Positions 25,798 through 32,734 of a DNA stretch of 64,000 bases are shown piece by piece (position 1 is the first letter of the stretch; every line of letters begins with the position of its first letter). The stretch lies in the NCBI RefSeq assembly GCF_900091465.1, contig NZ_FMHV01000002.1, positions 5,084,001 through 5,148,000 of the forward strand, written 5' to 3'. Position numbers and translations under genes: made by a program. The notes below the pieces were generated by a model. The model was not told where the DNA came from. It searched no databases and saw only the letters and a program-made list of their open reading frames with translations. This DNA comes from Micromonospora rhizosphaerae (GTDB taxonomy: Bacteria > Actinomycetota > Actinomycetes > Mycobacteriales > Micromonosporaceae).

Positions 25798-26379
25798 GTG
25801 CCCAAGCTGTGGACCGAGACGATCGACGCGCACCGCGCCGCGGTTCGGGACGCCGCCATGGACGCCATGGCCGCGCTGGTGGCCAAGCACGGGCTGGTCG
25901 CGGTGACGATGTCCCAGATCGCCGAGCAGGCGGGTATCGGGCGCGCGACCCTGTACAAGTACTTCCCCGACGCCCAGGCCGTTCTCACCGCCTGGCACGA
26001 GCGTCAGATCACCGCACACCTCGACCAGCTCACCACCGCCGTCGACCCCGCCGCGCCGGCCATCGTGCGCCTGCAAGCCGTGCTGCAGACCTATGCGCAC
26101 ATCCAGCACCACTCGGCGCGCCACCATGGCGGCGAACTCGCCGCGCTGCTGCACCGCAGCGAACACGTCGACCGCGCCCAGCAACGACTACGCGCCTTCG
26201 TCCAAAACCTCATCGCCGAGGCCGTGCAAGACGGCGACCTGCGCGACGACGTATCCACCGACGAGTTGGCCACCTACTGTCTGCACGCCCTCACCGCGGC
26301 CGGGACCGTCCCCAGCCGAGACGCCGTCCACCGCCTGGTCGCCGTCACCCTGGCCGGACTGAGCGCTCCTCCCCGGTAA
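25798..26379 (+). CDS. TetR-family transcriptional regulator
   Basis: A 193-aa repressor. The N-terminal HTH is TMSQIAEQAGIGRATLYKYFPD, and the C-terminal ligand domain has a TetR_C-like His-rich helix (AHIQHHSARHHGGELAALLHRS). The GTG at 25798 lies 7 nt after TACGAT (25785-25790), a leaderless-type -10 box, which supports this start over an earlier Met at 25780. The palindrome at 25734-25748 is the probable operator. Divergent from a methyltransferase gene and convergent with the second copper ATPase. Confidence 0.87.
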   Translation: MPKLWTETIDAHRAAVRDAAMDAMAALVAKHGLVAVTMSQIAEQAGIGRATLYKYFPDAQAVLTAWHERQITAHLDQLTTAVDPAAPAIVRLQAVLQTYAHIQHHSARHHGGELAALLHRSEHVDRAQQRLRAFVQNLIAEAVQDGDLRDDVSTDELATYCLHALTAAGTVPSRDAVHRLVAVTLAGLSAPPR

Positions 26380-26415
26380 CTCGTCGGGAATCTTGTCGAC
26401 GGCAAGGTGGTCTGC

Positions 26416-28470
26416 TCATCGGTTCCCCGGGGTCAGGTGCACCCGACGCAGCGTCTGGGCGTTGAGGGCGACGACGATCGTCGACGCGGACATGAGCACG
26501 GCGGCGGCGGCCGGGCTGAGCGAGACGCCGGCCCAGGCGAAGACGCCGGCGGCCACGGGAATGGCGACCACGTTGTAGCCGGCCGCCCAGATCAGGTTCT
26601 GGACCATCTTGCGGTACGACGCCTTGGACAGCCGAACGGCGGCGGGGACGCCGCGCGGGTCGGAGGAGGCGAGCACCACCCCGGCCGACTCGATGGCCAC
26701 ATCGGTACCGGCGCCGATGGCCAGCCCGACGTCGGCGCGGGCGAGTGCGGGGGCGTCGTTGACGCCGTCCCCCACCATCGCCACCCGGTGGCCGCGTTCC
26801 TGCAGGCCCGCGACGATCTCGTCCTTGTCGGCGGGCAGCACCTCGGCGAAGACCTCGTCCACGCCGGGGCGAAAACCCAGATCGGCCGCGACGGCGTCCG
26901 CCACCGGGCGGGCGTCACCGGTGATCATCGCGATCTTCCGGATGCCGAGCTGACGCAGCTCCACGATCGCCTGGCGGGCCTCCTGGCGTACCTCGTCCTC
27001 GAGCGCCAGGGCGCCGACGACCCGCGGGGCGCCGTCAAGACGAACCAGATAGAGCACGGCGGCCCCCCGCGCCGACCACTTCTCCTCGGCCTGGCGCAGC
27101 CGGTCCGGGACGTCGGCGTGCAGCTCGCGCAGCAGGGCCGGTCCACCCACCGCGTACGCCCTCCCCGCCACGGTGGCCTGCACGCCGCGTCCGGGCAGCG
27201 AGCGGAAGTCGGTGCCGGTGGCCGGTCCGATCCGCTGGGCGGCCGCCACGATGGCCCGGGCGAGCGGGTGCTCGCTGTCGGCCTCGACCCCGGCGGCCAG
27301 CCGCAGCACCTCGTCCTCGGCCATTCCGTCAGCGGCGACCCCGGCGACGGTGTGTTGCCCCTTGGTGAGGGTGCCGGTCTTGTCAATCAGGACCGCGTCC
27401 ACCGTGCGCATCCGCTCCAGCGCCAAGCGGTCCTTGACCAGGATCCCGGCCCTCGCCGCCACGCTGGTCGACAGGGCGATGACCAGGGGGATCGCCAGGC
27501 CGAGGGCGTGCGGGCAGGAGATCACCAGCACGGTGATGGTGCGTACGACCCCCTGGTCGGCCCTGCCGAGCGCCGACCAGGCGACCAGGCTGACCACGGC
27601 GGTGGCGGTGGCGATGTAGAACAGCCATGCCGCGAACCGGTCGGCCAGCACCTGCGCCCGGCCGCCGGCTTGCTGCGCCTGGGTGACCAGCCGCTGGATG
27701 CCGGCCAGCGCGGTGTCCTCGCCCACCGCGTCGACCTGCATCCGGATGGCCGAGTCGGTGGCCACCGTGCCAGCGACCACCCGGTCCCCCACGCCCCGCG
27801 GCACCGGCCGGGACTCTCCTGTGATCATCGACTCGTCAAGCTCGGCGCTGCCCTCGACGACGTGCCCGTCCGCGGGCACCCGCCCGCCAGGACGGACCAG
27901 CACGATGTCGCCGGGACCCAGGTCGGCCACCGCCACCCGCTCGATGGAGCCGTCCGGCCTGATCCGCTCGGCCTCGTCCGGCAGCAGCGCGGCCAGCGCG
28001 GCCAGTGCCCCGCGCGCCTGGCCGATCGCCGTCATCTCCTGCCAGTGGCCGAACAGCATGATCGTGACCAGCGCGGCGAGTTCCCACCAGAAGTCGAGGC
28101 CGAAGACGCCCACGCTCGTCGCCACCGAGGCGAGGTACGCCACGGTGATCGCCATTCCGATCAGCAGCATCATGCCGGGCGCCCGGTCGCGCACCTCCCG
28201 TACGGCCCCGACGAGGAACGGCCAACCGCCGTAAAAGAACACCACCGACCCGAGCACCGGACCCACCAACGAGACACCCGGGAAGTTCAGCGAGTAGCCC
28301 AGCCAGTCCATCACCAGGTGACTGGTGAGCACGATGGGGATGGTCAGCGCCAGACAGACCCAGAACCGGCGGCGGAACATCGCCGGATCGTGGCCGGCAT
28401 GCTTGTCGTGCCGCTGGTGGGTTCCCGCCCCATGTGCACCGGCACCCGACTGCCCTCCACTGTGGTGCAC
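26416..28470 (-). CDS. CPH-type copper-translocating P-type ATPase (P1B-3, CopB-like), copy 2
   Basis: A 684-aa paralogue of the ATPase at 19.3-21.4 kb, alignable over nearly its whole length with a shorter His-rich tail (HHSGGQ... HDKHAGHDP, residues 2-29). The transport motif is SCPHALG (CPH near residue 320); the phosphorylation site reads LIDKTGTLTKG and the hinge VGDGVNDAPALARAD. The start is a GTG at 28470, 18 nt after the GH3 lipoprotein stop, so it may be cotranscribed with that gene; no CsoR-type dyad is seen immediately upstream. Copper export is inferred; the paralogue pair may differ in metal, affinity or induction. Confidence 0.88.
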   Translation of the reverse strand: MHHSGGQSGAGAHGAGTHQRHDKHAGHDPAMFRRRFWVCLALTIPIVLTSHLVMDWLGYSLNFPGVSLVGPVLGSVVFFYGGWPFLVGAVREVRDRAPGMMLLIGMAITVAYLASVATSVGVFGLDFWWELAALVTIMLFGHWQEMTAIGQARGALAALAALLPDEAERIRPDGSIERVAVADLGPGDIVLVRPGGRVPADGHVVEGSAELDESMITGESRPVPRGVGDRVVAGTVATDSAIRMQVDAVGEDTALAGIQRLVTQAQQAGGRAQVLADRFAAWLFYIATATAVVSLVAWSALGRADQGVVRTITVLVISCPHALGLAIPLVIALSTSVAARAGILVKDRLALERMRTVDAVLIDKTGTLTKGQHTVAGVAADGMAEDEVLRLAAGVEADSEHPLARAIVAAAQRIGPATGTDFRSLPGRGVQATVAGRAYAVGGPALLRELHADVPDRLRQAEEKWSARGAAVLYLVRLDGAPRVVGALALEDEVRQEARQAIVELRQLGIRKIAMITGDARPVADAVAADLGFRPGVDEVFAEVLPADKDEIVAGLQERGHRVAMVGDGVNDAPALARADVGLAIGAGTDVAIESAGVVLASSDPRGVPAAVRLSKASYRKMVQNLIWAAGYNVVAIPVAAGVFAWAGVSLSPAAAAVLMSASTIVVALNAQTLRRVHLTPGNR

Positions 28471-28488
28471 CTGCCTCGCCTCCCCGGG

Positions 28489-29655
28489 TCACCGTTTCGA
28501 GCGGAGGGTGTCCACGCGGGCGACCGACTGGTCGATCCGTGCCTCGGTGAGGCGTCCGGAGCGGACCAGGTCGACGACGGTGTCGAGGGTCCGGTCGACG
28601 ACCATCGGGTCGTAGACCTGCTGGTTGGCGAAGACCAGGAGGTCGATGCCGGCCTGCAACGCCAGGGCGACGGCCTCGGGCGCGCCGTAGCGACGGGTGA
28701 TCGCGACCGCCTGCATGTCGTCGCTGACCACCGGCCCCTGAAAGCCGAGCCGGCCGCGGAGCAGGTCGGTCACGATGGCCGGCGACAGCGAGGCCGGACG
28801 GCTCGGATCGAGCTGTCTGTTCAGCACGTGCGCGGCCATCACCGAGTCCGCCAGGCCCGCGTTGATCAGCCGTTCGAACGGTTCCAGCTCGCTGGGCTGC
28901 CAGGTGGAGCTGACGTCGACAGCCTCGAAGTCGGTGTTGCCGGTCGCGCTGCCGGACCCGGGGAAATGCTTGAGCGATGTCTTGACCCCCGCGGCGCGGT
29001 GGACCTCGATCTCCTCGCTGGCGTTACTGACGACGACATCGGCGTCGGCCGAGAAGCTGCGGTCGAGTTTGCCGATCGCCCGGCTCTCCGGGTTGACGTT
29101 CAGGTCGACGACCGGTGCGTAATTGAGGTTCACCCCGATCGACGTGAGGCTCTGGACGAGTCCGCGGGCCCAGTCGCGCGTCGCGGTCGGGGAATTCTGC
29201 GCGCCGATCTCCGCCTGCGACCTGGTGGCCGGAAAGCCGTTGCTCGGGTTGAGCCGTGAGGTGCGACCACCCTCCTGGTCGATCGACACGATCAGCCGAC
29301 CCGGCGAGGCCCTTCGCAGAGTATTGACGAGGGCCTTCACCTGGCCCGGTGAGGTGATGTTACGAGGCGCCTTCGTCTCCAGGTCCCGATCGAACAGAAT
29401 CACGCCGCCGAGGCCGCTCCTGACCGCTTTCATGATCCATTCGTTCTCGTCGAGCCGTTCCCCCCGAAAACCGACGACCAGCAGACTGGCGACCTTGCGT
29501 CGAAGGGTGCGCTCGTCGCTCGCCGGGGACGTCGCCGGGCCGGGTCGCGTCGGCGTCGACCTCGGCGCCGTGGAGCCGCTCGATTCACAGGCGGTCAGGG
29601 TCGCCACGGCGGCCGAGCCGGCTCCCACCAACAGCAGCCGGCGAGACAGACTCAT
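28489..29655 (-). CDS. GH3-family glycoside hydrolase lipoprotein (NagZ-like)
   Basis: A 388-aa surface lipoprotein. The signal sequence has RR near the N-terminus, and a lipobox LTAC sets the Cys at residue 23. The GH3 N-terminal barrel shows GLGGVILFDRDL, IVSIDQEGGRTSRL and the nucleophile region VVSDDMQAVAI. KHFPGSG is present, but the following Asp-Ser-His dyad that serves as acid/base in beta-N-acetylglucosaminidase NagZ reads as TGNTDFEAVD, without the His. It may cleave N-acetylhexosamine or wall-derived sugars, but by a modified mechanism or with lost activity. ATG at 29655 (MSLSRR) is preferred to 29664. The copper ATPase copy 2 lies 18 nt downstream. Confidence 0.85.
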   Translation of the reverse strand: MSLSRRLLLVGAGSAAVATLTACESSGSTAPRSTPTRPGPATSPASDERTLRRKVASLLVVGFRGERLDENEWIMKAVRSGLGGVILFDRDLETKAPRNITSPGQVKALVNTLRRASPGRLIVSIDQEGGRTSRLNPSNGFPATRSQAEIGAQNSPTATRDWARGLVQSLTSIGVNLNYAPVVDLNVNPESRAIGKLDRSFSADADVVVSNASEEIEVHRAAGVKTSLKHFPGSGSATGNTDFEAVDVSSTWQPSELEPFERLINAGLADSVMAAHVLNRQLDPSRPASLSPAIVTDLLRGRLGFQGPVVSDDMQAVAITRRYGAPEAVALALQAGIDLLVFANQQVYDPMVVDRTLDTVVDLVRSGRLTEARIDQSVARVDTLRSKR

Positions 29656-29846
29656 ACTGTTCACCTCTGCACGCTACGGCTCCCTACGCCCGCCCACCGG
29701 CAAACCGCGGGGACCACAACCATCGGGGTACCGGTCGGAGCGGCAGTGTGTGCGCGGCACGTGAAGACCGAGCGATTCCCGGTGCCGGAACACATAGGTG
29801 GCCAGCGGGTTACCCTCGGGTCACGGCCGGCCCCCAGGAGAGCGGA

Positions 29847-30710
29847 ATGAGCAGCCAGACAACGGTGATGCCCGCGGCGTTCTTCGGCCACGGCAACCCG
29901 ATGAACGCCCTGGAGGTCAACCGCTACACGTCCGCCTGGCGCGACTTCGGACGGGCGGTGTCACGACCCCGGGCGATCCTGGTGGTGTCCGCGCACTGGT
30001 ACATCGGCGCCACCGCCGTCACGGCCATGCCCCGGCCCCGCACCATCCACGACTTCTACGGGTTCCCGCAGCAACTGTTCGACGTGGAATACCCGGCGCC
30101 GGGGCTGCCGGAGCTGGCCGAGGAGATCAGCGACGTCGTGCACCCCACCTGGGTCGGCGCCGACCTGGACTCCTGGGGCATCGACCACGGCACCTGGTCC
30201 GTGCTGACCCACGCCTTCCCGGACGCCGACATCCCGGTGGTGCAGCTGAGCATCAACGCGTTCAAGGGCCTGGATTACCACCTGGAGCTCGGCGCCCGGC
30301 TCGCGCCGCTGCGCGAGCGCGGGGTGCTGATCGTGGCCAGCGGCAACGTGGTGCACAACCTGGGCGGGGTGGACCCCCGGCTGGCCGACGAGGGCTTTGA
30401 CTGGGCGCACCGCTTCGACGAGGCGGCCCGGGAGATCATGCTGGACGCGCCGACCGAGGCGGCCCGGCTGGACGGCCACCGCGACTACGACCTGGCCGTG
30501 CCGACGCCGGACCACTTCATCCCGCTGCTGTATCTGGCCGGCCTGGCGGGCACCGCCGAGGACCGCCCGGAGGTCCTGGTGGACGGGTACGCGTACGGGT
30601 CGCTGTCGATGACCGCGTACACGGTGGGTCTGTCCTGCCAACGCGGGGGCCAACCGGCGGGCGCGCCGTCGCTGCCCGCCGACGTGCCGGCGGACTCGGC
30701 GAACATCTGA
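29847..30710 (+). CDS. DODA-type extradiol dioxygenase (YgiD-like)
   Basis: A 287-aa class III extradiol ring-cleavage dioxygenase of the 4,5-DOPA-dioxygenase group. The Fe ligands are visible as FFGHGNPMNAL (His), SAHWYI (His) and GNVVHNLG (His). The GIDHGTWSVLTHAFPDADIPV segment is typical. It opens catechol rings; the native substrate in actinobacteria is not established. ATG at 29847 follows GGAGAG and GGAA. It is divergent from the GH3 gene and monocistronic; the PadR gene follows after 102 nt. Confidence 0.9.
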   Translation: MSSQTTVMPAAFFGHGNPMNALEVNRYTSAWRDFGRAVSRPRAILVVSAHWYIGATAVTAMPRPRTIHDFYGFPQQLFDVEYPAPGLPELAEEISDVVHPTWVGADLDSWGIDHGTWSVLTHAFPDADIPVVQLSINAFKGLDYHLELGARLAPLRERGVLIVASGNVVHNLGGVDPRLADEGFDWAHRFDEAAREIMLDAPTEAARLDGHRDYDLAVPTPDHFIPLLYLAGLAGTAEDRPEVLVDGYAYGSLSMTAYTVGLSCQRGGQPAGAPSLPADVPADSANI

Positions 30711-30812
30711 CGGCGCTCACCGCGGGCAGAAGCCGACATTTCACCACTTTACGGTGCCAGGTGTGTTTAGCTTCACGAGGAACGGTAGCCTCCGCCCGGG
30801 AGAGGGACTGAC

Positions 30813-31190
30813 ATGCACGGACGCGAGCTGCGTGGTCTGCTGCATCCCTTTCTCCTGCTCCTGGTCTTCGAGCGGCCTGGTCACGGGTACGACCTGATCG
30901 ACCGGCTCAAGGCAATGGGACTGCCCGATGTGGAACCCGGTCACGTTTACCGGGTGCTACGCGGTCTGGAACGCGACCGATCGCTCATCTCCGGGTGGAA
31001 GACCACCGGGGCGGGGCCGGCGCGCCGGTGCTACGAGGTGACAGCCAAGGGCCGCAACGATCTTCGGTCGTGGATGGTCCGGCTGGCGCAGCTCGATCAG
31101 GTCATCGGCGCCTGTCTGCGCCGCTCGGCGGACGCCTTCGAGGGATCGCGGAACGCACATCGTGATGTGTACGCCACTTCCCGACGCTGA
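30813..31190 (+). CDS. PadR-family transcriptional regulator
   Basis: A 125-aa winged-helix regulator. The pattern LLHPFLLLLVFERPGHGYDLIDRL, with EPGHVYRVLRGLERDRSLISGW and RCYEVTAKGRNDLRSW, is that of PadR N-terminal domains. The C-terminus is short, about 25 residues beyond the domain, and Arg-rich. It begins at an ATG after GAGAGGG. It ends 4 nt before the SIS gene that opens the hydrogenase accessory operon, so it is probably the operon's own regulator. Confidence 0.85.
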   Translation: MHGRELRGLLHPFLLLLVFERPGHGYDLIDRLKAMGLPDVEPGHVYRVLRGLERDRSLISGWKTTGAGPARRCYEVTAKGRNDLRSWMVRLAQLDQVIGACLRRSADAFEGSRNAHRDVYATSRR

Positions 31191-31194
31191 ACGG

Positions 31195-31815
31195 ATGACC
31201 ATGCATCCGCCCGTGTTGCCGGCAGTTCACCGAGCGTTCGCCCGACGGGTGGCACCCGCGGAGGCGCTCGCCGGCGACGCAACGCAGATCGCGCGGGCCT
31301 GCTACGAGATGGCCGTACGCTTCCATCGCGGCGGAAAGTTGATCGTCTTCGGCAACGGCGGGCCGGCAACCGATGCGCAGCACGTCGTGGTGGAGTTCGT
31401 CCACCCGGTCATCGTGGGCAAGCGGGCGCTGCCGGCGATCTCGCTGACCAACGATGCCGCAACCCTCACCGGGATCGCCCGGGCGGAGGGCTTCGACGAG
31501 GTGTTCGCCGCCCAGGTGCGGCTGCTCGCTTCCCCCGAGGACATCGCGCTCGGACTGTCCGTCGATGGCCGGTGCGCCAACGTACGCCGCGGGCTGGCGG
31601 CGGCCCGCGACCGTGGTCTGCTCACCGTCGGGCTCCTCGGCGCTGACGGCGGCGACATCGCTCGTGACGCAGTCGTCGACCATGTCGTCGTGGCCCGCTC
31701 CGACGACCCGTGCATCGTCAAGGAGGTGCACGTGACGATCTATCACATCCTGTGGGAGCTGGTGCACGTGTTCTTCGAGCAGCCCGGCCTGCTGGAGCCG
31801 GAGGTGATCCGGTGA
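31195..31815 (+). CDS. SIS-domain protein of the hydrogenase locus, copy 1
   Basis: A 206-aa sugar-isomerase-fold protein related to GmhA phosphoheptose isomerases. FGNGGPATDAQHVVVEFVHP and PAISLTNDAATLT match the fold, but where GmhA has the S-T-S-G phosphate-binding loop, this protein reads LSVDGRCANV, so sugar-phosphate binding is probably changed. SIS proteins are standard companions of actinobacterial group 1h hydrogenases; their role is unknown. Start ATG at 31195, 4 nt after the PadR stop. Its TGA overlaps the GTG of the HypC-like gene. Confidence 0.82.
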   Translation: MTMHPPVLPAVHRAFARRVAPAEALAGDATQIARACYEMAVRFHRGGKLIVFGNGGPATDAQHVVVEFVHPVIVGKRALPAISLTNDAATLTGIARAEGFDEVFAAQVRLLASPEDIALGLSVDGRCANVRRGLAAARDRGLLTVGLLGADGGDIARDAVVDHVVVARSDDPCIVKEVHVTIYHILWELVHVFFEQPGLLEPEVIR

Positions 31816-32063
31816 GCCCGCAGCCGGTTCGTGCCGGCCAGCGGACGGCCGTGCCCGAGTGCCACGACGACGGCGTGTGCATCACCTGTTCCGACGTCGC
31901 GGTTGCCGTCCGGGTGCGTGAGCTGATGGCCGACGGCCTGGCCATCGTCGACACGGATGCCGGGCCGGAGGAGGTCAGTGTGGCGCTGGTCGAGGCGGGG
32001 CCGGGCGACATCGTGCTGGTGCACGCCAAGGAGGCCATCGCGGTCGTGGAGAAGAGCTCATGA
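31812..32063 (+). CDS. HypC/HupF-like hydrogenase accessory protein
   Basis: An 83-aa protein distinct from canonical HypC: it does not begin MCxG but carries CHDDGVCITCSD at residues 15-26, followed by the HypC-like beta-barrel (VAVRVRELMADGLAIVD, GDIVLVHAKEAIAVVE). This variant is found in actinobacterial hydrogenase clusters. It could chaperone the large subunit or an iron-centre intermediate. GTG start at 31812 overlaps the previous stop; the next gene overlaps its end by 4 nt. Confidence 0.82.
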   Translation: MSPQPVRAGQRTAVPECHDDGVCITCSDVAVAVRVRELMADGLAIVDTDAGPEEVSVALVEAGPGDIVLVHAKEAIAVVEKSS

Positions 32064-32725
32064 GCGCCCGCGTCGAGGGCGCCATCGGGGCGCTCTACCC
32101 GTTCCTCGACGCCCAACCGACCGACGTGGAGACGGTGCTCGCCGCGGTGGCGAGGTCCACCGCGGAGAAGGCGGCAGAAATCGTCGCCCTCCGCGAGTCC
32201 CTGGTCGCCGAGCAGGGGCAGCGGTTGGTCGACTGCGCCCGCCGATTCGCCGCGGCCTTCCGGGCCGGCGGCACGCTGTTCGCGTTCGGCAACGGCGGAA
32301 GCAGCACGGACGCCCAGGACGTCGCGCAGCTGTTCCTGCACCCACCGAAGGTCGCAAGCCCGTTGCCGGCCATCTCGTTGACCCACGACGTCGCGCTGAT
32401 CACGGCACTCTCCAACGACGTGGGGTTCGACGTGGTCTTCGCCCGACAACTGGCGGCGTTCGGCCGCGCCGGGGACATCGCGGTGGGGCTGTCCACGAGC
32501 GGAGGATCGACCAACGTCCTGCGCGCCTTCGAGGAGGCGGCCCGGCGGGGCATGCTCACCGTCGGCATCGCCGGATACGACGGCGGCCGGATGGCGGAAT
32601 CCGAGGTCATCGACCACCTGTTCGTGGTGCCGTCCGCATCGGTGCACCGGGTCCAGGAGGCGCAGACGACGCTCTACCACGTGCTCTGGGAACTCACCCA
32701 GCAGGCACTGGCCGACGAGCTCTGA
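32060..32725 (+). CDS. SIS-domain protein of the hydrogenase locus, copy 2
   Basis: A 221-aa GmhA-like SIS protein, clearly homologous to copy 1. It retains the phosphate loop LSTSGGSTNVLRAF, the GNGGSSTDAQDVAQLF loop, LPAISLTHDVALITAL and the terminal QEAQTTLYHVLWELTQQAL, so it may still bind a sugar phosphate. It overlaps the HypC-like gene by 4 nt and ends 9 nt before hypF. Confidence 0.84.
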   Translation: MSARVEGAIGALYPFLDAQPTDVETVLAAVARSTAEKAAEIVALRESLVAEQGQRLVDCARRFAAAFRAGGTLFAFGNGGSSTDAQDVAQLFLHPPKVASPLPAISLTHDVALITALSNDVGFDVVFARQLAAFGRAGDIAVGLSTSGGSTNVLRAFEEAARRGMLTVGIAGYDGGRMAESEVIDHLFVVPSASVHRVQEAQTTLYHVLWELTQQALADEL

Positions 32726-32734
32726 CCGGTTGCC

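Noticed and set aside
26380..26415. Terminator between the convergent TetR gene and copper ATPase copy 2
   Set aside because: No convincing inverted repeat could be found in the 36-nt gap.
26407..29259. 950-aa plus-strand frame over ATPase copy 2 and the GH3 gene
   Set aside because: Antisense shadow; both minus-strand genes carry intact catalytic motifs.
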